64,000 bases of DNA from Sphingomonas sp. IBVSS2 (GCF_002127225.1 NZ_NFUR01000004.1:1-64000), one strand, 5' to 3'. Counted from the first letter of the stretch, positions 41,295-50,254 are shown. Made by a program: numbers and translations. Notes: a model not told the origin generated them from the letters alone.

Positions 41295-42275
41295 CTATCG
41301 CTGCACGAGCTTCTGCCGCCATTTGGCGGCGTCCGCATCCTTCCATAGGTCGGCGTAGATTCGGTCTTCGGCTTCGATCCGCGCCCAGACGGGGTTCACG
41401 CTGGCGAGCGCGGCCAGCGCCTGAAGCGCCACTCCCGGATCGCCCATCGCCATTCCAAGGCGGGCCGCGCGGCGCCAGATGCGATCCCAGCCGGCACCCA
41501 GGCGCACGGCTTCCGCAAGATAGGCGCGTGCCCGGAGCGCCTGCCCGGTCCGAACCGCGCGTTCGGCGCGTACGATTGCATCATTGGCCTGGTGGTATCC
41601 CAGTAGCCTGCGCAATTCGGCGACGGGTTGCTTCGCCGCGTCGACGCGCAGGTCTATGTCCTGAAAACCCCCGTCGGGGGTCCGCACGAGCAATGCTGCC
41701 GAGAGCCTGCCCGTCGTCTGGCCGCCGGCTGCCTCGCCAGCCTCGAGCGCCGCCATCAGCCGATCCGCAAGGCTGCCTTCGGTCTTGAGATAGGCACTGC
41801 GCATCGCCTCGACGACGTTCGCGCCGGACAGGCCATTACCCTGAATGCTGAAGCCGGGCCCGGTCAGCGCGCCGGCCCATGGGGAGTCGGTGGCTTCCTT
41901 GCCGGTATATGCCGCCCCGATGCCGATGGCGCCGATGACGCCGATCTGCCGGAATGTCGCATCCTGGCCTTCGAAGCCGTCATCGGTGCGGACCAGCTCG
42001 CGCAGTGTCGCTTCGGCATCGGTGCCGGCCGCGAGAAGGGCGAGTCCCTTGGGGCCATGCGAGGGATTGGTTTCGAACTGCGAGGCGATCGCGCCGACCC
42101 GGGCCCTTGCATGGATGACCGTCGCGCCGACGGCGAGATTGTTGGTCGCAACCGCCGCGCCGCAGCTTCCCTGCCTGTCGCAGGCGATGATCGAGAAGGT
42201 CGCCCAGGCTGGCACCGCGGTGCACAGGCCGACGATCGCGGCGGCAATTCCAAGTCCCCGTATCATGCGCCTCAT
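41295..42275 (-). CDS. DUF1028 (Ntn-hydrolase-like) secreted protein
   Basis: 326 residues with a signal peptide (GLGIAAAIVGLCTAVPAWA) followed by TFSIIACDRQGSCGAAVATN, the DUF1028 start, where the mature protein would begin with Thr as in Ntn hydrolases. GYHQANDAIVRAERAVRTGQ begins a helical C-terminal region. Enzymatic function in this family is not settled. Not flagellar; GAGGGGG ribosome-binding site before the ATG. Confidence 0.85.
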   Translation of the reverse strand: MRRMIRGLGIAAAIVGLCTAVPAWATFSIIACDRQGSCGAAVATNNLAVGATVIHARARVGAIASQFETNPSHGPKGLALLAAGTDAEATLRELVRTDDGFEGQDATFRQIGVIGAIGIGAAYTGKEATDSPWAGALTGPGFSIQGNGLSGANVVEAMRSAYLKTEGSLADRLMAALEAGEAAGGQTTGRLSAALLVRTPDGGFQDIDLRVDAAKQPVAELRRLLGYHQANDAIVRAERAVRTGQALRARAYLAEAVRLGAGWDRIWRRAARLGMAMGDPGVALQALAALASVNPVWARIEAEDRIYADLWKDADAAKWRQKLVQR

Positions 42276-42351
42276 CCCCCTCGGATCCCGGGGGATGACC
42301 TGTCCGCTATCCCATCACGACTTGCAAGCAGCGCCGGAGCAGGGTTGCAGG

Positions 42352-42386
42352 CAAAAAGGAGGCGTCCGTGCCGCGGCACGGACGCC
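42352..42386 (-). terminator. Terminator after PilZ gene
   Basis: GGCGTCCGTGCC (42361-42372) pairs perfectly with GGCACGGACGCC (42375-42386); on the minus strand it is followed by TCCTTTTT. Confidence 0.85.
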
Positions 42387-42409
42387 CAGTCGCGTTAAGT
42401 CTCGCAGGG

Positions 42410-43027
42410 TCAGCCGCGGGCGTCGGGGCTGTCCAGCCAGGCCGAGAGCTCGGCATAGGAAATGGGGTCGTGAAAGGCGACGCCGGTGAACTCCTCGTTG
42501 CTCCAGCGCGTGGTGCAGCGGCGCGAGGGCAGGCCCGGGATCATCAGGATCACCTCGGTATCGTCGCGCAGCGGCCGTTGCAGGCGCAGGCAGGCGCCAC
42601 CTTGCGACAGGTCGGCAACGACCACGTCGATCGGGCGGCCGAGCGAGCTGATCCGCGCGGGAATGTCGGCGGCGAAGCGCGGCGAGCGCGGGCGCACCGT
42701 GGCCGCCTCGGGCTGCGGCTTGCCGAGAATGGCGTTCACATCGGCGGGAGTGTCGAAGCGTACGCCGGCGCGGCCTCCCCCGGTCCAGGCGATCGCGCCG
42801 TGCAACAGCGCGCCGCCGCGCAGCTCGACGGTGATCCGCATGTCGGGCAGCAGCGACGCGATCGTGTCGATCTGCATGCCGCGTTCGGAGAGGTTGCGCA
42901 CCCGGCAGAGCTGGCCGGGATTGCCCTCGTGGCGCAGCTTCCCGACGAGGAGCGTGGCCACGGTCCGCGGCGCGCGCTCGATCCACTCGTCGCGGTTCTC
43001 GCTTGCGATGGCGGAGTTGGGTTCCAC
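42410..43027 (-). CDS. Tandem PilZ-domain protein
   Basis: 205 residues with two PilZ-like halves. The first has RAPR...CRVRNLSERGMQI (Arg motif and NxSxxG) at about 18-53; the second has RFAADIPARIS then VVVADLSQGGACL (DxSxxG) at about 118-148. PilZ domains bind cyclic di-GMP through these motifs, so it likely slows motility or adjusts surface behaviour in response to c-di-GMP. GTG start at 43027. Own box at 43061-43068; it is not part of the motA-motB operon. Confidence 0.85.
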   Translation of the reverse strand: MEPNSAIASENRDEWIERAPRTVATLLVGKLRHEGNPGQLCRVRNLSERGMQIDTIASLLPDMRITVELRGGALLHGAIAWTGGGRAGVRFDTPADVNAILGKPQPEAATVRPRSPRFAADIPARISSLGRPIDVVVADLSQGGACLRLQRPLRDDTEVILMIPGLPSRRCTTRWSNEEFTGVAFHDPISYAELSAWLDSPDARG

Positions 43028-43060
43028 TATGTCCTCGCCGAAATTGCGTTACCTCTGTTT

Positions 43061-43068
43061 TTTATAGG
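43061..43068 (-). promoter_or_regulatory. Box CCTATAAA before PilZ gene
   Basis: CCCCCTATAAAAAA on the minus strand, about 34 bases before the GTG start; one mismatch from the consensus. The palindrome AAAATACGTATTTT (about 43102-43115) lies about 33 bp upstream and spans the end of the preceding gene. Confidence 0.5.
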
Positions 43069-43113
43069 GGGATCGCCGGCCGGGGTGGCCCGACTTGACG
43101 CAAAATACGTATT

Positions 43114-43563
43114 TTACGCAGGGGTCGCCTGGGTGATCGCCACCTTGCGCACCACGCCGGCACCGAACGCTTCCGGAGCGGCGGCCTCCACGATCTTGCG
43201 GAACTGCTCGAGGCTGGGCAGCAGCCCGTCCTTGCCGGCCGCCATCGGCGTCCTGAAGGTACGCATGTTGATCGCGTGCAGCAGCAGCGGCAGCCGCTTG
43301 GCCACGTCGCCGGACTTGTCGCGCGGCACTTCGAGGTTGAACTGGAACTGGACATAGCCGGTGAGCCGCCCGTCCTCGGGCGAGACCAGCGGTGCGAGCA
43401 GCTTGTCCACCTGGACGAACGCGGTCTCGACTTCCGGCTGGGCAGGGGCCGTGGCGGCGTGCGCGGGGCGGGGCCCCAGCACCACCAGCGTGCCGAACGC
43501 GGCGGCGCCCCCCAGGCCGAGCCCGGAGAGCAGCACGATGGCCAGGAACAGGATCTTCTTCAT
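43114..43563 (-). CDS. FliL-like protein, end of motor operon
   Basis: 149 residues: one N-terminal transmembrane/signal segment (ILFLAIVLLSGLGLGGAAAF), a Pro-rich linker, then a FliL-type domain (TGYVQFQFNLEVPRDK, LPLLLHAINMRTF, VVRKVAITQA). A second FliL-like protein next to motB fits a stator-associated role. Last gene of the motA operon, 11 bases after motB. Confidence 0.7.
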   Translation of the reverse strand: MKKILFLAIVLLSGLGLGGAAAFGTLVVLGPRPAHAATAPAQPEVETAFVQVDKLLAPLVSPEDGRLTGYVQFQFNLEVPRDKSGDVAKRLPLLLHAINMRTFRTPMAAGKDGLLPSLEQFRKIVEAAAPEAFGAGVVRKVAITQATPA

Positions 43564-43574
43564 GGCGGCGATAC

Positions 43575-44429
43575 TCAGAACTTGAAGCTGCTGTCGGTCG
43601 GCAGCGAGGGTGCCTCGGCCTTCAGGACGATGGTGATGCGGCGGTTCTCCGCGCGGTCGGGCTGGTCGGGGAAGACCGGCCGCGTGCCGCCCATGGCGAC
43701 GACCTCGGCGAAGCGGTCCGGCGTCATGCCCGAGCCGATCATCGCCTGGCGCGCGGCGAGCGCGCGCGCGCCCGAAAGCTGCCAGTTCGCATCGCTCTGG
43801 CCGCCGCCGGTCGCGTCGGTATGGCCCTCGATGGCGACCTGTCCGCCCGCCTGGGCGAGCTTGGCCGCGGTCTTGGCGAGCAGCGCGCGGGCGAAGGGAT
43901 TGAGCTCGGCGGTGCCGGGGCGGAACATCGATTGCTTGTCGGTGTCCATCAGCGTGATCCGCATGCCCGCGCGCTCCGGCTCGATCGCCACGTTCTTGCG
44001 CGCCTGGTCCTGCGGCACGGCGTCGAGCGCGATCTGCAGTTCGCTGGCGAGCACGCGCATCGAGGTGTCGGGCACGTCGGCGGTGCCGCCGCGCGCGGCG
44101 CCGTTGGTGGCGGCCTCGGTGGTCGGGGTGCCGTTCGCGCGGCTGCTGTCGTTCGACGAGCGGCGCGCCTGGCCGCCTGCACCTTCGGAAGTGCCCATCA
44201 CCGGCGTCGAGGGCGAGGTGTCCGAGATGGTCGGCGAGAAATAGGCGGCAAGGCCCTTCAGCCGCTGCTTGTCCGGATTGGCGATCAGCCAAAGCAGCAT
44301 GAAGAAGGCCATCATCGCGGTCACGAAATCAGCGTACGCGACCTTCCAGGCGCCGCCATGATGGCCGGCCGCGACTTTCTTGACCCGCTTGATGACGATC
44401 GGGCGATCATTGGCGCCGGGCGCGGGCAT
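43575..44429 (-). CDS. motB: Stator protein MotB
   Basis: 284 residues: MotB plug/transmembrane region WKVAYADFVTAMMAFFMLLWLIA with the ion-carrying Asp34, a Ser/Thr/Asn/Gly-rich linker, and a C-terminal OmpA-like peptidoglycan-binding domain (VAIEGHTDATGGG...ENRRITIVL). Pairs with MotA as the stator. It sits ten genes away from motA within the same operon, with the chemotaxis genes in between. Confidence 0.95.
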   Translation of the reverse strand: MPAPGANDRPIVIKRVKKVAAGHHGGAWKVAYADFVTAMMAFFMLLWLIANPDKQRLKGLAAYFSPTISDTSPSTPVMGTSEGAGGQARRSSNDSSRANGTPTTEAATNGAARGGTADVPDTSMRVLASELQIALDAVPQDQARKNVAIEPERAGMRITLMDTDKQSMFRPGTAELNPFARALLAKTAAKLAQAGGQVAIEGHTDATGGGQSDANWQLSGARALAARQAMIGSGMTPDRFAEVVAMGGTRPVFPDQPDRAENRRITIVLKAEAPSLPTDSSFKF

Positions 44430-44431
44430 GG

Positions 44432-44767
44432 TCAGGCGCCCCCGAGCGCGTCGCGCATGCGCTGCTGCACCGCGCCCAGGCGGATATGGCCGATCGCCGA
44501 GAGCGAATCCTCGCCCCGTGCGATCCGCTCGAGCAGGTTCACGCACTCGTCGGCATGCTGGACGAGATAGTCGAAGTCCTGGAGCTGCTCGAGGTAGGAG
44601 CCGACGAAATGCGCGTCGCCGACAAGCACTTCGGCAAGCGCTTCCAGCTTGGTGCGGATCTCGCGGATCTCGCCGGCGATCACATTGTGCAGCGTCGCCG
44701 AGAAGGGATCGAATCCGGAGATCGCCCGTGCGGCGGGGAGCTGCGAGGGAACGGGCATGCAGGACAT
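44432..44767 (-). CDS. Small helical CheZ/CheT-like protein
   Basis: 111 residues, all-helical. Contains LQDFDYLVQHADECVNLLERI, where D66 and Q70 form the DxxxQ pattern that CheZ-type and CheX/CheC-type phosphatases use to dephosphorylate CheY (CheZ: QDLTGQ in a similar helix). It lies between cheD and motB, overlapping cheD by 4 bases. CheT of Sinorhizobium is a similar small protein at a comparable place. No other CheY phosphatase is visible, so this is a good candidate; activity is inferred. Confidence 0.5.
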   Translation of the reverse strand: MSCMPVPSQLPAARAISGFDPFSATLHNVIAGEIREIRTKLEALAEVLVGDAHFVGSYLEQLQDFDYLVQHADECVNLLERIARGEDSLSAIGHIRLGAVQQRMRDALGGA

Positions 44768-45291
44768 CAGAACAGCTCCAGATCGCCGCCGGAGACCGGG
44801 GCGTGAACGGGGACCGGCGGGCGCTCGGGCACGCGGTCCGCAACCTTGACGCAGCGGCTGCGGCCTTCATGGGGAAGGAACTCGATCTTGCGGGCGCTGG
44901 TGCCCCCCAGATCGGTGTGCCCCACCGCAATGCCTTCGGTCGCCATGAAGCGGCGCGCGAAGGCGGCATTCGACGAGCCGATCGAGCCCAGCCCCGAGAC
45001 GATGTTGGCACCGCCATAGAGATGCGCCATCAGCCGGCCGCGCACCGCGCCCTTCTGCATCATCCCGTTGATCAGCAGCTCCATCGCGTGCACGCCGTAG
45101 CGCGCCATTTCCGAGGCGCCGACGCGCTGGTCCGCGCCGGGCTCGCCCAGGAGGAAATGGTTCATGCCGCCGACCCGGGCGACCGGATCGAACAGGCACG
45201 CGGCGACGCAGCTGCCGAGCAGGGTGGAGACGACCACCCCGGGCTCGGCCACCACGGCATGCTCGCCCTGGACGATGGCGAGCCGGCGCAT
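44767..45291 (-). CDS. cheD: Chemoreceptor glutamine deamidase CheD
   Basis: 174 residues. LLGSCVAACLFDP (Cys28) and GGMNHFLLG (His45) form the catalytic CheD pair, with SARKIEFL downstream. CheD deamidates chemoreceptor glutamines and can tune CheY phosphatases. Overlaps the small helical gene and cheY2 (1 base). Confidence 0.95.
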   Translation of the reverse strand: MRRLAIVQGEHAVVAEPGVVVSTLLGSCVAACLFDPVARVGGMNHFLLGEPGADQRVGASEMARYGVHAMELLINGMMQKGAVRGRLMAHLYGGANIVSGLGSIGSSNAAFARRFMATEGIAVGHTDLGGTSARKIEFLPHEGRSRCVKVADRVPERPPVPVHAPVSGGDLELF

Positions 45292-45680
45292 CAGGTGAGC
45301 TCGCCGAAGACGCGCTCGATCTTCTCCTTCAGCGCAGCGGGCGCGAAGGGTTTCACGACATAGTTGTTCACGCCCAGCGCCGCGGCCTTCTGGACGATCT
45401 CCTTGTCCGAGGAGCCGGTGAGCATGATGAACACCGTCTTGCCGATCACGGCATCGGTGCGCACCGCCTCCAGGAACTGGAGGCCGTCCATCTCCGGCAT
45501 GTTGTAGTCGGAGATGATCAGATGCACGCGGTCGCTCTTGACCGCCGCCAGCGCCTCCTGGGCGCTCGGCTTGTCCCGCACGTCCTTGAACCCGAGATCC
45601 TGCAGCGCGCGACGGATCATCGCGCGCATGCTGGTCTGGTCATCGACGACCATCACCTTGATCGCTGCAGCAGCAGGCAT
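45291..45680 (-). CDS. cheY: Response regulator CheY (second copy)
   Basis: 129 residues, single receiver domain: VVDDQTSMRAMIRR, Asp58 in LIISDYNMPEMDG, and NYVVKPFAPAALKEK with the conserved Lys. Binds FliM or serves as a phosphate sink. One of two CheYs in the operon, adjacent to cheB and cheD. Confidence 0.93.
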   Translation of the reverse strand: MPAAAAIKVMVVDDQTSMRAMIRRALQDLGFKDVRDKPSAQEALAAVKSDRVHLIISDYNMPEMDGLQFLEAVRTDAVIGKTVFIMLTGSSDKEIVQKAAALGVNNYVVKPFAPAALKEKIERVFGELT

Positions 45681-46717
45681 CAGACGCTCCCAATCTTCTC
45701 GCGGCAGGCCTTGAGGATCGCCTCAGGCATGCCAGACAAACCAACTTCCTGTTCCACCGCGCCCAGCTCCTTTGCCGAGCGCGGCATTCCCCAGACCACG
45801 CAGGTCTCCCTGCTCTGGCCCAGCGTGCGGGCACCGGCCTGGCGCATCGCCAGCATGCCCTGGGCGCCGTCGGCTCCCATCCCGGTGAGGATCACGCCGA
45901 CCGCGGCTTTGCCGAGCGGCGCCACCGAGTTGAACAGCATGTCCACCGACGGGCGATGGCCGGAGACCGGATCGCCGTCGCGCAGCTTGATATGGCCGCG
46001 GACGCCGCCGCGCAGCTCCATGTGGCGCTGCCCCCCAGGAGCAATATAGACGGTTCCCGGCAGCACCGGCGCGCCATCCGTAGCTTCCACCACATGCACC
46101 CGGCATTCGCCGTTCAGCCGCTCCGCGAAATTGTGCGTGAAGGCGGCCGGCATGTGCTGGACGACCAGCACCGGCGGGCAATTTTCGGGCAGGGCCGGCA
46201 GCAGCGAGAACAGCGCCTCGACGCCGCCGGTGGACGAGCCGATCGCGATGATCCGCTCGCCGACCGCGCCGGCGGCCAGAGCGGGCTGGGCGGGCAGGCG
46301 CTGCGGGCCGGCACGGGCGACCGAGCGGGCGGCGGCCTTCACCTTCTCGCAGAGCAGCACTGCGTCGCGCTCGATGTCCTCGGGCGTGCCGCTGGGCTTG
46401 GTGACATAGTCGACCGCGCCCAGGCGGAGCGCCTCGATCGTCACTTCCGCCCCGCGTGCCGTCAGCGTCGAGCACATCACCACCGGCATCGGCCGCAGGC
46501 GCATGATCCGCTCGAGAAAGGACAGGCCGTCCATCCCCGGCATCTCGACGTCGAGCGTCAGCACGTCGGGGTTGAGCGACTTGATCATCTCCCGCGCCGC
46601 GAAGGGCTCGGGCGCCATGCCGACGACCTCGATCGCGGGGTCGGCGGAAAGCATGCGGTTGAGCGTCGCGCGCATCGAGGCGCTGTCGTCGACGATGAGG
46701 GTACGTACCGCTGCCAT
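45680..46717 (-). CDS. cheB: Chemoreceptor methylesterase CheB
   Basis: 345 residues: receiver domain with Asp56 (VLTLDVEMPGMDG) and methylesterase domain with GSSTGG (Ser162), VVQHMP (His188) and ILTGMGADGAQG (Asp). Removes methyl groups and deamidates receptors. ATG overlaps the cheR stop. Confidence 0.96.
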   Translation of the reverse strand: MAAVRTLIVDDSASMRATLNRMLSADPAIEVVGMAPEPFAAREMIKSLNPDVLTLDVEMPGMDGLSFLERIMRLRPMPVVMCSTLTARGAEVTIEALRLGAVDYVTKPSGTPEDIERDAVLLCEKVKAAARSVARAGPQRLPAQPALAAGAVGERIIAIGSSTGGVEALFSLLPALPENCPPVLVVQHMPAAFTHNFAERLNGECRVHVVEATDGAPVLPGTVYIAPGGQRHMELRGGVRGHIKLRDGDPVSGHRPSVDMLFNSVAPLGKAAVGVILTGMGADGAQGMLAMRQAGARTLGQSRETCVVWGMPRSAKELGAVEQEVGLSGMPEAILKACREKIGSV

Positions 46718-47547
46718 CAATGCACCTCCGGCTTCTGGTAGATGGTGTGCCCGCACGAGCGCATCTGGCGCGCCGCCGGGCCGATCAGCCGCTCGGAATG
46801 GCCGATGTACAGGTGGCCGCCGGGGGCGAGCTGGTCGACGAAACCCGCCTCCAGCTCCTCCTTCGCGGGGTCGCCGAAATAGATCATCACGTTGCGGCAG
46901 AAGATCACGTCATAGGCGGCGCGGAGCGGCCAGGGCTCGAACAGGTTGAGCACCCGGGCCGTCACCAGCGCGCGCGCCTCGTCCGCCATCTGGAAGCCGC
47001 CCTGGACGGGCTTCATCCACAGGCTGCGCCAGGGCTCGGGCACCGCCTCGGCAGTGCTGTCGGCATAGAAGCCGCGCTTCACCGATTCCACCACATGGGG
47101 GGCGATGTCGGTCGCCAGCAGGCGGACATCGGCATTGCGCAGCCACGAGGCGGCGGCGCGGTCCGTTCCCAGCAGGCACATGGCGATGGTGTAGACTTCC
47201 TCGCCCGACGAGCAGCCCGCCGACCAGATCCGCACCGGCCCCTGCTTGCGCTTGAGTGCCGGCAGCACGGCCTCGCGAAAATGATCGAAGTGATGCGGCT
47301 CGCGGAAGAAATGCGTGTGGTTGGTGGTCAGCGCCACCACCATCGCATGGCGTTCCGCCGGATCGCCCTGCACGAGCGCGACATAGTCGGAGAACTTGGC
47401 CAGGCCATGCTCGCGCAGCCGGCGCCCCAGGCGCGACTGGACGAGCGTGGTCTTCGCCTCGCTCAATGCGATGCGCGCATCCTCGTGCATGATCGCGGCG
47501 ATGGCGGCGAAGTCGCGGGGCGTGAGCTCCGCATTGCTGCCCGTCAT
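46717..47547 (-). CDS. cheR: Chemoreceptor methyltransferase CheR
   Basis: 276 residues from ATG 47547: CheR N-terminal helices (ALSEAKTTLVQSRLGRRLRE), TNHTHFFREPHHFDHF, SAM motif IWSAGCSSGEEVYTIAM, and VIFCRNVMIYF. A GTG at 47595 that overlaps the cheW stop (GTGA) would add 16 residues and is a real alternative through translational coupling. Methylates the chemoreceptors; the two receptors in this window end in possible CheR-docking pentapeptides. Confidence 0.95.
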   Translation of the reverse strand: MTGSNAELTPRDFAAIAAIMHEDARIALSEAKTTLVQSRLGRRLREHGLAKFSDYVALVQGDPAERHAMVVALTTNHTHFFREPHHFDHFREAVLPALKRKQGPVRIWSAGCSSGEEVYTIAMCLLGTDRAAASWLRNADVRLLATDIAPHVVESVKRGFYADSTAEAVPEPWRSLWMKPVQGGFQMADEARALVTARVLNLFEPWPLRAAYDVIFCRNVMIYFGDPAKEELEAGFVDQLAPGGHLYIGHSERLIGPAARQMRSCGHTIYQKPEVH

Positions 47548-47591
47548 GGCCGTGGCGACGCCGGCAGGCGCCAGGGCGCCCCCGGCGGCGG

Positions 47592-48089
47592 TCACGCTGC
47601 GATGTCCAGATGCTTGGTCAGGCTCAGCGCGTCGAGGTCGAGCAGCAGCACCATGGTGCCCTTCTCGTCCCGGGTGCCGTCCTTCTGGCGGGTCGCGATG
47701 CGTACCAGGCCGGCGATCACGCTGGGCTCGATCGTCTCGACCTCGGGGGCCGGCTGGATCTCGGTCTCGCCGATCGCGACGATGTCGTTGACTTCGTCGA
47801 CCAGGAAACCGGCCTGCTTGCCCGCGATGTGGACGACGAGGATGCACGAGCGCGCATGGATCGCGCTCGGCTCCCAGCCCAGCCGCTCGGCGAGGCCGAC
47901 GACGGGCACCACGTTGCCGCGCAGGTTGGTCACGCCCTTGATGAAGCCCGGGACGTTGGGGAGCGGGGTCGGCTCGTCCCATTCGCGGATCTCGATCAGC
48001 GCCCGCATGTCGATCCCGAAGGTCTGCTGGGCGAGCGAGAAGGTGACGATCTTGCGGTCGGTGCCGGCGTTGTCGTTGGTGGTGGTCAT
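47592..48089 (-). CDS. cheW: Chemotaxis coupling protein CheW
   Basis: 165 residues: RKIVTFSLAQQTFGIDMRAL, PGFIKGVTNLRGNVVPVVGL and LVDEVNDIVAIGETEIQPAP are the standard CheW beta-barrel motifs. Bridges receptors and CheA. Four-base overlap with cheA. Confidence 0.96.
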   Translation of the reverse strand: MTTTNDNAGTDRKIVTFSLAQQTFGIDMRALIEIREWDEPTPLPNVPGFIKGVTNLRGNVVPVVGLAERLGWEPSAIHARSCILVVHIAGKQAGFLVDEVNDIVAIGETEIQPAPEVETIEPSVIAGLVRIATRQKDGTRDEKGTMVLLLDLDALSLTKHLDIAA

Positions 48090-50254
48090 GCTGCCAGTCC
48101 TTTCGGGGTGAAGCGGTTGGTCGAGGCTACGAGCGCCTCGATGTCCAGAATGAGCGCGATCGAGCCGTCGCCGAGGATGGTGGCGCCGCCCAGGCCGCGG
48201 ATCGGGTGGAGATTCTGGTCGAGGCTCTTGATCACCACCTCGCGGCGGTCGTCGATCGTGTCGACCACCAGGCCGACCTTGCCCGAGCCTTCGTTCTCGA
48301 CGATCACGACCAGGCTGTCCTCGATCGCGCGGTCGTCGTTGAGGCCGAAGATCTCGGTGGCGCGTTTCACCGGGACATATTCGCCGCGCATGTCGATCAC
48401 TTCGCTGTCGGGCGAGGTGCGCTTCACCTGGCCGGGCTCGGGCTGCACCGTCTCGAGCACATGTGCGAGCGGCAGCACGAAGCGCTGGCCGGCGAGGCGG
48501 ACGATCATGCCGTCCAGGATCGCCAGGGTGAGCGGCAGGATCATCGTGAAGGTGGTGCCTTCGCCCGGGACCGAGTGGATCTCCACGCGGCCGCCCAGCG
48601 CCTCGACGTTCGAGCGGACCACGTCCATGCCGACGCCGCGGCCGGAGATGTTCGAGATCGTCTCGGCGGTCGAGAAGCCCGGCGCGCAGATCAGCTGGTC
48701 GATCTCTTCGTTCGACAGCTGTGCATCGGCGCCGATGATGCCCTTCTCCACGGCCTTGGCGCGGACCTTCTCGCGATTGATGCCGCGGCCATTGTCCTGC
48801 ACCCGCACGAAGATGCGGGCGCCGCGCTGCTCGGCCGAGAGCTTGATCGTGCCCTCGGGGCTCTTGCCGGCGGCGATGCGCTCCTCGGCGCTTTCCAGGC
48901 CATGGTCGGCAGCGTTGCGGATCATATGGGTCAGCGGATCGCCGATCTTCTCGATCACGCCCTTGTCGACTTCGGTGGTCTCGCCCACGGTCTCGAGCAG
49001 GATCTGCTTGCCGGTCTCCACCGAAAGGTCGCGCAGCATGCGCGGCACGCGGCTGAAGGCCTGCTTGATCGGCTGGGCGCGCAGCGACATGACGTTGTCC
49101 TGGATCTGGCGCGTCAGCCGCGCCAGCTCCGGCAGCTCCACGCGCTGACGATCGGCCGGCGACAGCCGGTCGGCCAGGATCGAGTTGCGGATCACCAGCT
49201 CGCCGACCAGGTTGAGCAACAGATCGAGCTTGCCCAGGTCGACGCGGATCGTCTGCTGCGCCTCGCTGCCCGCCTTGGGGGCGATGGCGGGCGTCTCGAC
49301 GCTGCCGATCGGGGGGGAGGCGGCGGCGATCGTCTCGACGACGCGCTGCATCTCCGCGGCGAAATCCTCGATGCCGGCGGACACCGGCACGAAGCCGAAT
49401 TCGTCGGCGGCGGGCGCTGCCTCGGCCATCGGCGCGGCGGCCGGGGCAGGGGCCGCGTCACGGCGGACATCGACGACCGCATCCGGCGCGACGAAGTCGA
49501 AGCAGTCGGTGATGTCGCCTTCGGCCAGCTCGCCGGGAAGCCGCAGCGTCCAGGTGAAATAGGCGTCCTCGGGGTCGAGGTCGCGCAGCGGCGGCACCGT
49601 CGAGGTGTCGACCGCGACGATCTCGCCGCCCAGGCTCTCCAGCTCGCGGATGATCAGCAACGGCTCGCCGGCGTTGGCCAGCGCGGCGCGCGACGGCGTG
49701 AAGGTGACGATCCACGAGGCGTCCGCGGCCGGAGCGTCGGCGGGCGCGTCGAAATCGTCGAGTGAGACGGCCATCGGCACGAAGCCGAACTCGTCCTCTT
49801 CCCCGGCCGGCACCTCGGCGGCTGCCGGGGCCGGGTTCGCGGCGGGGGCGCCGTCCTCGGCGCCTTTGTCGGCGAGAACCTGCTCGAGCGCGGCCAGCGC
49901 CGCCTGGTCGGCCGGGCGGGGCGCCAGGCCCTTGGCCGATTCCACATGGTCGCTCAGGACGTCGAAGGCGCTCAGCATCACCTTGACCACGCCGGGGCTC
50001 GGCGGGATCTTGCCGCCGCGCACCTCGTCGAGGACGTTCTCGAACTTGTGCGCGAACGCGGTGAGGTCGGCATGGCCGAACGCGCCGGCACCGCCCTTGA
50101 TCGAATGGACCGCGCGGAACACGCCGGCGATCGTCTCGGCCGACACGTCGCCCGCCTGCATGGCCGACAGGCCCTGTTCGGCGGTGGTCAGCCCCTCGGC
50201 GCACTCTTCGAAGAAGATCGCCTGGATATCGTCGAATTCGTCGCTCACGGGCAC
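48086..50254 (-). CDS. cheA: Chemotaxis histidine kinase CheA
   Basis: 722 residues: HPt domain with phospho-His50 (FRAVHSIKGGAGAFG), a P2-like domain (about 180-262) set in long Ala/Pro linkers, dimerisation domain, kinase domain with N, G1 and G2 boxes (MIRNAADHGLE, DNGRGI, GRGVGMDVV), and a CheW-like regulatory domain. The hexapeptide EFGFVP occurs on both sides of P2 (155-160 and 285-290), unusual for CheA. Start is GTG at 50254 or the next GTG at 50248; the gene overlaps cheY1. Confidence 0.96.
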   Translation of the reverse strand: MPVSDEFDDIQAIFFEECAEGLTTAEQGLSAMQAGDVSAETIAGVFRAVHSIKGGAGAFGHADLTAFAHKFENVLDEVRGGKIPPSPGVVKVMLSAFDVLSDHVESAKGLAPRPADQAALAALEQVLADKGAEDGAPAANPAPAAAEVPAGEEDEFGFVPMAVSLDDFDAPADAPAADASWIVTFTPSRAALANAGEPLLIIRELESLGGEIVAVDTSTVPPLRDLDPEDAYFTWTLRLPGELAEGDITDCFDFVAPDAVVDVRRDAAPAPAAAPMAEAAPAADEFGFVPVSAGIEDFAAEMQRVVETIAAASPPIGSVETPAIAPKAGSEAQQTIRVDLGKLDLLLNLVGELVIRNSILADRLSPADRQRVELPELARLTRQIQDNVMSLRAQPIKQAFSRVPRMLRDLSVETGKQILLETVGETTEVDKGVIEKIGDPLTHMIRNAADHGLESAEERIAAGKSPEGTIKLSAEQRGARIFVRVQDNGRGINREKVRAKAVEKGIIGADAQLSNEEIDQLICAPGFSTAETISNISGRGVGMDVVRSNVEALGGRVEIHSVPGEGTTFTMILPLTLAILDGMIVRLAGQRFVLPLAHVLETVQPEPGQVKRTSPDSEVIDMRGEYVPVKRATEIFGLNDDRAIEDSLVVIVENEGSGKVGLVVDTIDDRREVVIKSLDQNLHPIRGLGGATILGDGSIALILDIEALVASTNRFTPKGLAA

